Below, one piece after another: positions 49,001 to 63,080 of a stretch of 64,000 nucleotides of DNA. The stretch spans positions 1,116,537-1,180,536 of the forward strand of contig SSNP01000017.1 in assembly GCA_006937955.1 (NCBI GenBank). Reading direction: 5' to 3'. This DNA is from Pachypanchax playfairii. Lineage: Eukaryota > Chordata > Actinopteri > Cyprinodontiformes > Aplocheilidae. The first letter of the stretch is position 1. Each line of letters begins with the position of its first letter. Below the pieces are notes generated by a model. It made no database searches. It saw only the letters and a program-made list of their open reading frames with translations, and had not been told where the DNA came from. A program made the translations under genes and the position numbers.

Positions 49001-50490
49001 TGTTGATTATTTGTTCCCAGGCCCTGTGTGTGAGACAGAAAGAGAGAAATAGGAGAGACGGTGAGAGAAAAAATAAGAGATCTTTGAATTAATAAACAGC
49101 ATCATAGCCTTTATGAGAGCCTGCTGCAAACATCCAGAGTCTGACCAAGATTGCTGAGACTGCCAGGGAACCATCAATCACAAAATGAAATAGAGCTTTG
49201 GTGAAATAATAGCACCTGGGATGATGAAAGGCTGCACCAGCACTGTATGGAGCCCATGTCTCTGCAGCCTTTTTAATGGAAATATCAGAATGTTTTTTGC
49301 TCATGCTACAAGGCTGCATCACTACTGGATCATATAATAGCTTGAATGATCACAGAGCAGTTTTCCTGAATTAGATAATCATGCCACCATATAGCAAAGC
49401 TTGTTTTGTTTTTCTTGCCCTGAGTTTCACATCAGAGCGGAGAATAGCCAGGAAAAGGGCACTTGTCAAACAGAGCTGGAGGATTTTTATAACCTTTACA
49501 TGTTCTGCCTGTGCTTCAGCGATGAACTGCAAAAAAAAGAAAATAAATGAATGGGATAGAAACCTGTCATGTAAATCACAGAAACAAAAAGCAAAGGTGA
49601 AAACAGTAGAAATACGACTCGCTTCGAAGCAGTCAAGCGGAGGGTTCTTGGTTTCTGAGGATGTTCTGATTTTCTGATTCCCGTTTAGTGGTATTGATTT
49701 CAGCCTCTGAAAGAACACGCCTCTAGTGACGGCAGTAAAAGACTGATCCTTGGCTGCGATAACCATAAGAGACCCCGGTGGAACATAAACAGAGATGTGC
49801 TGATGACATATCACCAGTTGTTTTAGCCACTCTGGCATTGTTCTTAACTGCTAATGTCTTAAGCTTCACAGCTGATGTGAGAGTCCGTTGATGCTGATTA
49901 AGTAAAGAGATAAAAGTTACTTTTTCTGCTTCAGTTTTACAGACTGACACAAAGGTTGCTGCAGCCCACGACTTCATCCAATCTCACAAAACAACTCTGT
50001 GCTTCTCTGCCAGGTTCAGATTGTCAATCAACAGCAGCATCTCTTTTTTTCCTGCATGATTATTCTAATTAACTCGAAAAAAAAAAAAAAAAACAACATA
50101 AAAAAACATGCTGGAAAATCGTGAACACAAATAGTGTCTGTTTTTTAAAGTATTTGTGATGCTTTAGCCAATACGTCGTGACTAATTTTAGAGCCTCTTT
50201 GACACAGCTTTAGTGTTCAACGCTAAAGTATTAATAGTTTTGAATTGAAGTTTTAGATTACTGGGATTTATGCAATGTTTTATACGTCGCATGGCAAATT
50301 TCATTAAGAAGTTCGTTTAAGTCAGTTCAGTTAGCTAATTTTCTATGATTAACTTTATTTATACATATTTATGATGATAATGAGTCGACTCAGTAAGAAA
50401 CTGGAAGAGCACTGACATCATTTTATACATTTTTGCAAGCCAGTGTTGTAAATTCAGTCACGTTTCCTTTTCCCATTGTCCCATACACCC

Positions 50491-50492
<2 letters not shown>

Positions 50493-50552
<60 letters not shown>
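50493..50552. repeat. (CA)n microsatellite
   Basis: About 29 CA units bordering satellite-like unit C. Confidence 0.95.
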
Positions 50553-50554
<2 letters not shown>

Positions 50555-50842
50555 GTGTGTTTTGTTATCCTTATGGGGACCGTCCATTGACTTCCATTGA
50601 TTTTAGTAACTAGATTTATACCTAACCCAAACCCTTTTCCTAACCTTAACCATTACTGATCTATAACTAACCCTAAGACTAACTAAAACTCTATTCACAC
50701 CATACCTATAAACCTAACCCCTAACCCTAAAAAGGGGAGTCCCCCTCATGGGGACCAGGCTTCGGTCCCCACAAGAACCCTCGGACCCCAGAAATATAGT
50801 AAAAGTCAGGAAACTGGTCCCCAGGAGGTCAGAAATACAAAC

Positions 50843-50846
<4 letters not shown>
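50553..50846. repeat. CA-bounded satellite-like unit, copy C
   Basis: Same unit as at 31,632 in the same orientation, but with the diagnostic bases 'agaaatatag', 'aaactggtcc' and 'aaacctac', and a longer telomere-like tract ('cctaacccctaaccctaa'). Confidence 0.9.

Positions 50847-50906
<60 letters not shown>
50847..50906. repeat. (CA)n microsatellite linking copies C and D
   Basis: About 30 CA units between two tandem satellite-like units. Confidence 0.95.
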
Positions 50907-50908
<2 letters not shown>

Positions 50909-51196
50909 GTGTGTTTTGTTATCCTTATGGGGACCGTCCATTGACTTCCATTGATTTTAGTAACTAGATTTATACCTAACCCAAACCCTTTTCCTAACCT
51001 TAACCATTACTGATCTATAACTAACCCTAAGACTAACTAAAACTCTATTCACACCATACCTATAAACCTAACCCCTAACCCTAAAAAGGGGAGTCCCCCT
51101 CATGGGGACCAGGCTTCGGTCCCCACAAGAACCCTCGGACCCCAGAAATATAGTAAAAGTCAGGAAACTGGTCCCCAGGAGGTCAGAAATACAAAC

Positions 51197-51200
<4 letters not shown>
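50907..51200. repeat. CA-bounded satellite-like unit, copy D
   Basis: Appears identical to copy C, including the longer telomere-like tract and all C-type diagnostic bases. Confidence 0.9.

Positions 51201-51291
<91 letters not shown>
51201..51291. repeat. (CA)n microsatellite
   Basis: About 45 CA units, the longest dinucleotide run in the window, at the right border of copy D. Confidence 0.95.
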
Positions 51292-51294
<3 letters not shown>

Positions 51295-52077
51295 CCGTCT
51301 GCTTGGCAAATAACTGGCAGACAACAGGGCATCTCGTTAGCCATGAAATACTGCTGTCCAATCAGAGATCTCAAAATCTGGCTTCCTGTGATATCATTAT
51401 CTGAGGACGGTGGAACAGCTTGAAGCACGAGCTCAAACCAGTGGGAGAGTTCATCAAAGACTGCTGACCAATTTTACTCAATTCCAGCAAAGCTGCTTCT
51501 ACTTTATTTTATGTTTCTCTTGACCATTAAACTATGTTTAGTGGAGACACAGACCCAGACATTTGACTGGTTTTTGTTTGCACTTTCCTCTGTGCTCGTT
51601 CGGACTCAACATGTTGAGCTGTCTGACAGTGGAATACAACATGCACATGTAATAGTTTTCTGTAATTAGTTATAAATACTTTGAGTTTAAACCACAGCTG
51701 TGTGCAAAAACACACACTGGGTGGAATCAAGTTTAAAAAAAAACCCCAAACCCCCAAAGAGACACTTATTTATTTAGCAACACTTTTTAAAAATTGTGTG
51801 GAAGTCTAGTTTAAAATACATCTCATACTTTAAGACCCCCCAAAAAACTACAAAGTAGGTGACAACACTGCTCATTGTACTTTTTGTGAATCGAAAACCG
51901 TTATAAGAGCTAGTTACACGTTTTTTTTTAACTTTGTGTTAGTATTCAGACGCTAACTGGGACACAAAGCTCATGGTTTCTCAGAGCGCCATCTGTGCCA
52001 GAGCACTTCCTGCCATGCCGTCGAGGATACTCTATTGATCTTTCAGCATCTCAGAAAGGGTGGTGGAGAGGAACTTT

Positions 52078-52091
52078 GTTGCCAAGGCAAC
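52078..52091. promoter_or_regulatory. Perfect palindromic RFX X-box
   Basis: GTTGCCAAGGCAAC is an exact inverted repeat (GTTGCC-AA-GGCAAC) and an ideal RFX dimer site. It lies about 3.1 kb upstream of the lrfn1 ATG, in otherwise gene-free DNA. It could be a distal regulatory site or mark an unannotated promoter. Confidence 0.5.
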
Positions 52092-54866
52092 TCTGGTGTA
52101 GAATGTAGGTCTTTGAATTGCATTAGGATGAAGATGAGATGCTTGAAAAGTGAGGCTTCAGTCTTAATGGGTGCAAAGAAGGTAACGGGGGACGTGAATA
52201 GATGTATGAATGACCAAATAAATTTAATGAAAAGGGCATCTCCACCTCATATTGGCTTTATTGCTTAATATTAGTGCCGGTCACTGAGCTGATTCCTAGA
52301 CCACGGTGGGAGGACATAAAGGTGAACTGGAGTTTACGTTTGTTTGTTTTGTGTGTCATGCATGAGCACAACCATTTGCAAGATATTACATAAATACACA
52401 AAGTTTTTTATTTTAGGAAGCAAACAAAACAATAAAATGAATCCAGAAAGTTTGATCTGAAATTATCTTTATCTGGCTAGACGCTGAGCCATAAAATCAA
52501 AGAGGCAGATTGCTGCTGATGTTTATTGTGGCTTTGCAGCTTCAGGATATAAAGTCTAGTGTTACAGCAGCAGATGCTTGTGTATCACTTCTCCAACTGC
52601 AGCATGGGGTCCAGGCTGTGGCTGTGTGAGTTTTGGAGTTTAGTCTCCTTTGTGCAGAAACACAAGCCCATGGTGATGTTGGGGCAGGTTTAATTACTCG
52701 CTGCTGGGGCTTCCTGTCTTGGGGCACACACATCTCTTCTAAGGTTTCCTTAGGAAGTACAGTCATTTGAATGGATCATCACTTTGACACATGCAATGCC
52801 CCCCCCACACACACACACACTTTCCCAGAATACCAAGCAGTAAAACATTCTTTTTTAGATTTTACAGCAATTGTTACTACAGAAGACAACATCACTTCCT
52901 GTTTAATTATTAGAAAACTTTAAGATCCATCCATCCAAATGTACTCCAAATTAATCCCTTTGTTGGCTTCATAAAAACATGTCCCATCATGAAATAAGAC
53001 CAAAAAAAAAACACTGCACAACAATGAATTCCAATTGCTTTGGGAAAAGCTACTCCTTTTGCTCCTTTTCTTGAAGTTGTTAACTTTTCAGAACATGAAC
53101 TTGTACAAAAAAGTATATAAGGTGACATGACCTTGAAAAAACCCAATCTCATTTAAAGTTAAAGAAGTAACACAGTTTTATAATAGTAAGTAACGTCTCC
53201 TGTCACAGACTTTAATTAGTTTGTTCGGGTCGCAGTTGTTATCTAGAACTGCCAAATGATCTGATTTTTAAAACTACACCTAAAACCAAACACTGGAAAT
53301 CACATTAATGTACAAAAAGCTTTTAATATTAGAAAATAAAAAAGATTTTTTAAACTTTCATTGGACCTAAACATTATATATTTTATTGTTTTTATGTCCC
53401 CGGATCACCATATTAATCATATTAACATAAAGCTTCCAGAAAAACAAACATAGAAGAATATTCTTCCATCATGTTTTATGTATTTGGTTCTTTTATAACA
53501 ACAGCTTGAAATGTACTTATAAACTAATAAATAGAATTCAGTATACGCTGGCTGAAAGTTAAGCAAACCTCCCATATGGACAGTAATGACTGATGAGTCA
53601 TCTGTATTACATGTATATTTTAGTGGGTGGAAAAAAACAACAAGTAAATCACTTAATGTAAATGCTGGAAGGAGTGCGAGAGAAACAAGGTGCTTCGTTT
53701 GTGATGGTGATACTCATGTGGATGACAGCTGCACAGGGAAAATAATTACATCTCAAAAGGTCAGATTCCTCTTGTAGGTTTTCCTTTGGCTCATTAATTA
53801 TTGTCAATACATTCCTTTAACAGTTTGGTTCTCGTATGTTATTCTGTACACACATGATTCAATATATTGATACCTTGGTGAAGAATGGGCAATTCAGAGA
53901 GGCCAATACTTGTCGACAGCTGTGATTGGCCATTGAATGAACGTATTAGTCATTTTCTGCTGGAGGTGATTCTGGACGGATGCTGGAGGATTTATTTATT
54001 TTCACATTTGAGTTAGAAGAACAGGCAGCTGGAATCAGAATGATATTAATGATATTTATAAGGAAACAAAAAGTTTTAGAGACAACGTGATACCAAAATT
54101 GGAAAAACGCATCTGGAAATTTAATAAAGTCATATGACTGAGGAAAAATATCAAAGAAGGATCTGGTTTAAGAGTAAGAACGTCCTGTCAAGTATTTTGA
54201 CAACATTTATTTTTCAACCTCACTAGCAGTGAATTCCTGCCATCATATTCTTATTAGGAAACTATTATCTCAGAGATTTCTGCATGCACGTAGTTCACGA
54301 AGACTCAGCTTTAATACAGCACTGCAACCATTTAATGCAGGTTTTAGTTTAACATGTTGAACAGGGAAATCTTTTTAAATAGATGCATCTTTATCACCTG
54401 CACAGAACTCAGGAAGGAGAGTGTTTAAATAAAGCTTGCAGAAGGATTTACAAGGGTCATTCTCGCTGCAGACTTTGTTTTAAACATGCTGAGTGAGGCT
54501 GCACAGATAAGTCATGAGCAGGATCTCACATGCACAGCACAAATGCCCTTTTTCAGATCTGAATCTGCTACTTGTGTATTTTCAAGTATTTTCTTTAAAT
54601 TATAACAAACTAAAATTTTTCATAGCATCATGTCATGCTGGATATTAATTGCCAAATTTAGAGTAATGCAAATGTTACAAACTAAACTCTACAATATTTA
54701 CCATGTGGTAATAATGACGTTCCCCTGGGTCTTTGGATCTGTAAAACAGTTTTCCAGCTTCCTGTAGTAACTTTCTGTGCTGCAACACTAATTCTAGCTT
54801 GATCATAGACAGCAACAAGTTGTTTCGGATATATTTTTTTCTTTAGAATATAACAATGTGACACCA

Positions 54867-54887
54867 TTATTATTATTATTATTATTT
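54867..54887. repeat. (ATT)n microsatellite
   Basis: About six ATT units in gene-free DNA. Confidence 0.85.
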
Positions 54888-57539
54888 ATCTAACTTTAAT
54901 AGTTTAGCAAGTTTTAATGTTTTTGTTCCTCCATGTGTCAGCCCCTTTCTAACATCTCTCTTTCTCTGGTTTCATTTAAAAAGCCAAAAGACGACATTAT
55001 CAGAACAAATGACAATCTATATTATTCTTAATTTACTCACAGAACAAAAGCATTTATACAAAATTCATTTGCAGAATGTTTTGTTCAGTTAAATGGGACA
55101 TTTTGCCTGCATTTGTCTAGGTCAGTGTAGTTTAAACAATTTTTGGGTGTAAAAATGAACCTTAGCATGACAACAATGTGATGTCATGTTTATGATGATG
55201 TTTTAGCTTTTTCTGTCTTTCTGTCGATCCAGGCTTTGTGTTAACTCACATCACCTGCTCACAGCTGATTCTAATCTCACTCACTTGTTTTTGTCTCTTT
55301 GAAAGTTGATTGTCACGTCCTTATTTTGCTTTTGCATTTGTGCTTTAGGTGTAAATGTGTAAGGTAAACACTAGTAAATTAGCTTTGTTGAATCGAGTTT
55401 AGTTAAAGTTTGTTCTGCTTTTTCATCAATAAAATCATGTTTTGGTTCTTATTCCTGTCTGCAGGTGCATCTCTGCATTGTGGGTTTACCAGTTCTTGAC
55501 ATCTGAGGCTAACTGATAAATTGCCCCAAATATAAAAGATATAAAAGTACACTAAATAAAATCAACATGTCGGCGGTAAATACTCCTTAAAATCCCTTTT
55601 TTTCTGCAGGTCTGTTTTTACTCTGCTGCCTGTTATTTTCCTGAAAGTGGTGACAATTATCAATTAAGCAATCCATCGCACTAATGACAAAAAAGCTTTG
55701 CTAATGTACCATGAAGGTAAATGACATATAACCTGAGGAGCTAAACAGCAAATGTTACTGAAGAAAAAAACACAACTTCAAAGAACAATGTCCTCTTCTA
55801 CCACATGTTTTTACACAATGCATGTCCACATGAGCACAATGCACCACAAACTACACACACACTCATGAGAATACATGCAGAATAATAATGGCACTTCCAT
55901 GCAAACACAGACAAACATACCAAACAACAACAAAGTGAGTTGTCAAGAAGACGGAACAAAGAGATGAATAAATTAACACGTGTGCCTTTTTCAGCTGGAT
56001 TTTCTTCACTCAAATCAGAGCTGGAGGACACGAGTGTGAACAAAAGATAAACTCTGCTGCCTTTAAAAATATTCTGAACAATTCATATAGTCACAACAGG
56101 AATCTATTAAATCACAAGAGTGAGAAGATTCTCAATATGCTGAGCCTAAAACTGATTAAAAATAAGAGTTTAATGTGTCATGAGAACACAGAGGGGATCG
56201 AATCGAAACTGAATGTTGCTGTCTCTCTTTATTACGCTTAGCTCCTTTCAACATCCACCTTTCCAAACACACGACATCACGTGTTACAGATTGAGCTCGA
56301 CATTCTCCTGGAGGGATCAAGACTTGTCTTTGAAATTTTGCAGAATTCTGCGAAAACTAAGAACTTAGGTGTCAAACTACACATCCCATGGAGAAATAGT
56401 TGGCTTTTTACACATTTACAAGCCAACAATGACAAAAAAGAAACAGAAAAGTCGTGCATTTAGAGGTCATAAACACATTTTTAAACAGTTAAAATCAGGT
56501 TATTTCTCAATAAATCAAGTGTTATACAACTAAAATGAGAGATCACTAATTGCTTTTTAAAGCTGTTTTCTGTGAAAGTAATAAAACTTCAGGTAATATT
56601 CCACAAAAATGAAAAAAATAATCTTTATATAGTGACAACAAGGGGATTTTAGAAATTCTTTATAAGCTTGATAATTCAAACCCCTTCATAATTCTGATTA
56701 AAAAAAAACACTAAATAATACAGAATGAAAATAACACTACAACTCAAAGGGATTTCATTGTTACATGCATTATCAGAATTATATATATATATATATTGTT
56801 AGTTTTATTGCAGTTTTTCATTTTTTTGTATGACCATGAACTAAATGTTTTATTTTATTAGAAAAAAAAACAACAACAAGAAAAAAACAAGCAACGTTTT
56901 GGATTCCACAAACAATTTCAACCCCCCAAAAAATCAAACAGCAAAATAAACAAATTTAAATTAGACAATGTAAGAAGTTTGATTTATTTTGGGAGTCATG
57001 TTAAGTGGCTGGTGCCTTTTATCCGCAGTAAAAAGCTTAAACAGTGTTGCAGCAGGGTGAATAACACGAAGCATTTATTAAACATGACAATTTTGGGGGG
57101 TTAAATAACCATCTGTCACAAAACTGACACAAAATCTCACGTCATCTGTGATCAAACTAATGAGATTTGAGTTGTTTCAAATGGAGTAAGGTTTGATTTT
57201 CTCTTCTGAGCACTGACATATTTCCTGCTTCACCAAACCGACACTGTATTAAAAGGTTTTCAGCTGCTAACACTTTTATACAATGATCAACAACTTTTTC
57301 GTTTTTACGATGGATTGTGCTAATCCTTCTACACAATTTTGAAAGATATTAAAAGAATAAGCTTTCAGAAGGTTTTCAGTAGTTTAAATAATCCTAAAAA
57401 CCTTGGATTATGATAATATCATAAGGTAGCTGAAGCCTAATTTATGACACAAACAAGGTAAAAAACAAACAACAACAACATAAAAACCCATCTGCCCAGA
57501 ATAGGTTGATTCTCAGAACCTTTCCTTGACATAACTTTG

Positions 57540-57780
57540 TCACTCAGGAAACTGTAAATGCCAATTAGAGCGTGGCAGCAGAGAACTGCGAACTGCCCTC
57601 GTGTCACTCTTGTCAGGAAACGAGCAGAATTATTGACAGGTGGAGTTCATTGGTGTCGTCTCCAAGCAGCAAACAGGGGGAGGATTTGCATATCATAATT
57701 ATGTCAGCATGCCAACAGTCCTTTCAATTAAATCCAATTTGAAATCTTCAGCTAAGCACCAAAGCGCTGCAGCTCCCTAA
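57540..57780. promoter_or_regulatory. Candidate conserved non-coding element with POU octamer
   Basis: A less AT-rich block containing a perfect octamer ATTTGCAT (57,684-57,691), ATAATTATG and TTCAATTAAAT homeodomain-type sites. It has no coding frame. The composition and site clustering suggest an enhancer, but conservation cannot be judged from one genome. Confidence 0.25.
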
Positions 57781-58662
57781 ATAAGATACACTGATAAAAC
57801 GAATATAGACTCACTGCTTTCCAAATAAATAAATAACTGCAGGATGAATAAAGAAGCTTTAAAGGGACAGTTTAGATCTTTTTAAGTGGAGTTTTATAGA
57901 AAAAGTTACGAACAATAGTTATTTTACCCCTTATGTACAATTCTTGGAGGACTGTTTAGTTATGCCTCTAAAAAATTCAGGTCAGAAAAATGTCATAGCG
58001 GTTAACACAAGTGGCATTTTATAATTCTTTAAATTACTGTTAATTTGAGTTAGACATTGTGTGATTAGCCAGTAGCTCATAGATCTGGTCCGAACTAGTC
58101 TCCACTTCTCCAAACTGTAATGACTAAAAAAAAAACTAACATCAAGAAAGACATTAGTTAATAGTTAATTAAAAGGTCTAAATTGTATGTTTGAGCAAAA
58201 TTCATTAAAATGATGTAATGACACACACATAAAAAGAAAAATCAGCTTTTGGAATGCTTTTAATTTATGACAATAAAAGTACAACTTAGTAATAATAAAG
58301 ACTATTTGGTCTTTTGATGAGATAGTTACATACTAGTTTCATGCATCTCACTAAAGAGAATTTTAATAGTCTAACCGTGATAAAAAAACTTGTGAATCTT
58401 TGATCCCAGATCTAAGTGTGCATATTTTACTTATTAAAACCAGAAAACTGCAACCAGTAAACACGTTTCTGTTGTTGCCTATTAAATTCTTCAATTTCTC
58501 ACCATTTGTTACATAATTACTTTAGAAAAAAATTGTGCAGAAGTAATCATACTATAAAATGCAGCCTACAAATGTCAGACCACTTAAATAATCAAACGGA
58601 AAATATTCCTGATTTACACAAATGTTATGCAAATGCTTTTATTTTACGTGAAGTGTTTTTTT

Positions 58663-58667
<5 letters not shown>

Positions 58668-58694
<27 letters not shown>
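58668..58694. repeat. (GT)n microsatellite
   Basis: About 12 GT units in gene-free DNA. Confidence 0.9.
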
Positions 58695-61619
58695 GTCTCA
58701 CTTAATGCATTTCAGAGCATAATGCTGATTACTGTATGTCCACTATTCTTTCCATGAAATAGCCCCACTAATTACAAAGACTCATAATAAAATGATCAAA
58801 TATTGTGTTGTTCCAGTTAGTCCATTTCATGCACAAGCAGCATCCATAACCGAAGGGGGAAAAAAAACAAACAAATGAAAAAAAAATGCTGTGACTACTC
58901 TCCATCTGCTTGCTGCCATGATTAATAGAATCAACAGGACAACTCAATGCCCTCTGATTTACAATGGCCACTTGCCGGCTTTAGATTTGGTTTTGCTGGT
59001 GTGAAAGGTTTCGTAGGGCTTCATGCTCAGAAGAGCCTTCTGATATTTACACATCTTATTATAGGCACAGCAGCAGATTTGCTAAAGATAAACTGTTTTC
59101 CTGTTTAATGACATCCGAGATGTTTAAATCTCTGTGGAGGGGGTTAGATGCAACATCAGGATTAACATCTTCTCTTAGCTGAAGCATCAAAATAAATGTC
59201 TTGCATGTGAAATAAATGATATTTTTCTGTAAAAGTTGGTCGTGTTATAGTATTACAGTGTTACACAAGGATTGTGTTGCTGCCATTTTATACTGTTGAG
59301 TGTTTTTTCCCCTAGTTGCAGGTTTGATGTGTTTGCGGCCTCGAGCAATACACAGATGTATTCATAAATCCCTTCTATAATGGCAAACGCATCATCAGAT
59401 CTTTCTTTTGGAAATTCAGTTTGCGAGTGCTCGGAGCAAAGGAGATACAGTGATTTGGGGGCTGCAATCAAAATGATGTTGCCTCATATTTAAGAAACGC
59501 TTTTTCATTGTGTAGAAGTTTTTTTTTTGTCTTATGATACCTGAACTAAGTGCATATCTACAGAAAAGAGTTATTTCTTATTACCAGTCACAGCTAACAT
59601 GGACTAGCATCAATAAATTATCCATTTAGTTCATGGCACACACCATTAATAGTATTATAGTAGGATTTCATTAACAAATATCAGCTTTAGCTTTGATAGC
59701 TCTCCTTAAAACTTCAGCAAATACATTAACTTTAAACATAAATACTAAGAAAAACACAATTTAATAATTCATTTATTCTTAAAAATGCCAGGAAACTTTT
59801 TAACTTTCCTAAAATTACTAAAATAATTCATAATGTAAGACATGCCATTAATAATAATAATACAACAACTACTACTACTAATACTAATTATAACATAATA
59901 TATAAAACAAACAAGAAACTAATTACATTTTTCAGATCTTGAAAGTAAACGATGGTATTTTGTCTGGAGAGCTCTGGGCTTCAATCTTTAGTTTAAAAAT
60001 TATAATTTAATCATATAGATTTTGCAACATTTTGTTTTCTGAAAGACAGTTAAATTCTAATTTATATTTAATAGTTTTTCATTTATTAAACTGGATTCAT
60101 GCTTACAGCCTACATGCATTGCATTACTTTAAAATGAGAGCTTTTAAAAAACTTGATCATGTGCGTGTGTGTGAGCGAGTGCTCTGATTGGCTAAAGCAT
60201 CACCATCATTAACTCTCCAGAAATAACGGATTCCAGCTGAATGATATACAACATTACTTGTAAAGGATCACATGACAAAGCTGTGCAAGAACCTGCATCT
60301 GTTATAAATAACAAAACTGTAAGACAATAAAACAAAATGAAAAAACAAAACATTTAAAAGTCAAAAAGTTCTGTTTGGAAAAACAATATATATTTTCCAC
60401 CCATAGCCTTGGAATAATCTTCATAAAGTTCTTGAGTTAAAGACAGATGTTAGCAAAGTATCGCTTGAAATTTTCCTGTATAGTAGTAAAGTAAAGTAAA
60501 ATAAAAAAAAACAAAGAAAACCAAAATGTAAAAGAAATGAACATTTTAGCAAAATAGGCTACTGAACATTGTCAACCACAAATAACCTGCTTCTATAAAA
60601 GTGAGATATATTTGAATTTAAAGAATAAAAAAAGACCAGCAGTGTGAATGTGAGAGGAAGGATTTGGTCTCTATGCAACACTTTCACTGGCATCTTCCAA
60701 GAGATTTCTTTCATACAGCTGACACATTTGTCCAAAAATAAACAAACAAACAAAAACAAAGAGCATGGGCAAACACTCGGGAAAAAGAGCAGGAGCTGCT
60801 CGCAAACAATAAGAGGATCATGATTTTTAACAACTTGTGAGATTTTGACTTTTAGGCTCAGTAACTTTAGAAATGTATAATGTCATTGAGGATTTACTTG
60901 AACTTGAATGTTTCTGTGTCTGGGTAATTTAGCCATTTTCTACAGATAAATTTGTTTTTGTGCTCAACATTCATCATTTCATCCATCTGTCCTCCTTTTA
61001 CGTTAATTATTAGAATCCTCAGAGTTCTTATACAAACTAAACAGACCCTTTGGTTCAGTTCTTTCTGGTACAGTTTGTGTCACAGTAATGTTGAGGACTC
61101 CACATCCTCCTTCTAGACTCCTCCTATACTGCATTGATTCTACCAGTATGCACCCCTATATGCCTGCTATGTGCTTCAACATGACAGTAAAACTCCAGAG
61201 TGGAGCTGATTTTCACTCTGCAGAGAAAATGTGGATTTTCCAGGTGGAAGTACTCTGTACTAATTCCACACACAAAAAAAATCAACCAAGCACAAATCCA
61301 TCAATATTAATTGTTTTAAGTAATTAAGCTGGTTTTCTGACCAAACTGATTAATAATTAGGAAACCAGTAATGAACTGTATAATGGAGAATGGAAACTGG
61401 TAATGCTACTTTTGCTGAAGTTGCTGAATTTTAAACCAGGACAGGAGATTTTTAGAGTAGGCCAATTTTCATTACTGGCTAAGACTGAAGAAAAAATGGT
61501 TTAAATACAAAACAAACAAACAAACAATGCCAAGACTTACTGGGTGGCTGCACAGCAAATTTACTACAGATTTTAGACCATGTTTGTACTAACTTTTGTG
61601 TTGCAGCTACAAAAAACTG

Positions 61620-61784
<165 letters not shown>

Positions 61785-62219
61785 GTCAAACAGGAAATCT
61801 TTCCTGTACCGTTGCTATGACAGTAGAGCTGTAGCAGTCTTTTAACACAGTTGCTCGGCCGGGTTGCAAATGTGTGGTGGATTATCCATTATGGTCAAGA
61901 GTTTGTTTAGCATAATTCCTCCACCACCACAAATGGAGCCAACCCTAGTTTTAAGTTTTATCGAATCTGTTGGAGTCAACAGCCCTAATTATGCTCTTTC
62001 AGCAAACCACAGACAAGAACAGTGTGCTAGCAACAAGAAAGTGATAAAACAAGCTTCGACATTTTCCCTGCATATTAAATAACCAGAGTTTCTTTAAAGA
62101 GGCCCTTTCATTAAAAACATATTTTCTGAGGTTTCTGTTGAATATTTTAGTTCCACAGGTGTTCTTACCTTCATAGTGGTTGTGAAAACAAGTCAACAAC
62201 TTCTCTCAGTTTTAATCTC

Positions 62220-62453
62220 GCAGTTGAAATCAACACCTAAAATGCTACTGGCTAAAAGCTGTAGCATAAGACGTAACAAACCGGAAGACACAACGTCTGC
62301 TGTTGCTATGCACAGCGGGGCAGGAAACAGTATACCTTGCTCTCATAGGCTAGTTTGTTAGCCAATCTCAGTCTGGCAAATTCGAATAATGAATATTAAT
62401 GAGTTGCAGCCTGAAACCAGATGAATTTTGATGCAGAGAGATTGAAAGGTCTG
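62220..62453 (-). repeat. Dispersed repeat, copy 2 (inverted partner of 421-676)
   Basis: Reverse complement of the repeat at the window start. The adjoining sequence to about 62,095, ending 'aaagaggccctttcatt', may be part of a longer element absent or diverged in copy 1. Confidence 0.75.
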
Positions 62454-62639
62454 AGTATTTATAGTTTTCTAATGCTATTACATCATCTAACCAAATTTTG
62501 AGTTGCTCTGTGAAGCTGTATTCATCTTTCTGAAATCAGTCATCTCTGTGCTCAGCTGCAGGTGATTCCATCGAGACCAAAGTCAAGCCCTGAAATGGCC
62601 AGCACTGTTCATGTTCTGGGTGTCTGATATGTTTTCTCC

Positions 62640-63080
62640 CCCTTCTCTCTGTTTTCGCCTCCTGTCAGTCCAGCAATGATTATAATATGTATCACCTGTG
62701 CACAGCTCTTCCTGTGTTTGCTGACTTGTCCCCACCTCTTTATAAACTGTGCGCAGGGTGTCTCCAATTGCCAGTTTCTCAGCTGACGCTTGTTCCAGCA
62801 GGTTCATACCAAGAGTCTGATTTTTTTCCACAGTGGGTACCAAACCCATTTTCATATCTGGAGTATACGTTTGCCTTACTTGTCAGTAAGCCAGTCAAGT
62901 CTCATTGTTTGCCTATGAGGATTCGGAACTTTTACTTGTCTGTCTGGATATGATTTTGGATTTTGGACATTGTAATTTTCTGGATTCTGTGTTTTTGAGC
63001 TTTGGATAAACTATTTCTGTTTTAGCCCCCCAGAAGAGTTCACATCACTGTTAGGGTTGCTCCATTTGTGTCTTAAATCA
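62640..63080. repeat. Possible degenerate teleost interspersed repeat
   Basis: Pattern 'acctgtgcacagctcttcc ... cacctctttataaactg ... ttttggattttgg ... ctggattctgtgtttttgagctttggataaac' resembles a high-copy fish repeat with 'cacctgt ... tatttaa ... ttttggattttg'. Strongly diverged; low confidence. Confidence 0.3.

Noticed and set aside
47606..49052. Several plus-strand open frames opposite lrfn1 exon 1
   Set aside because: Shadows of a strongly coding minus-strand exon with family matches.
50748..51428. Open frames starting MGTRLRSPQEPSD and running into Thr-His repeats (also at 32,131)
   Set aside because: They recur because the satellite-like unit is repeated, and they continue into (CA)n; no splice or coding support.
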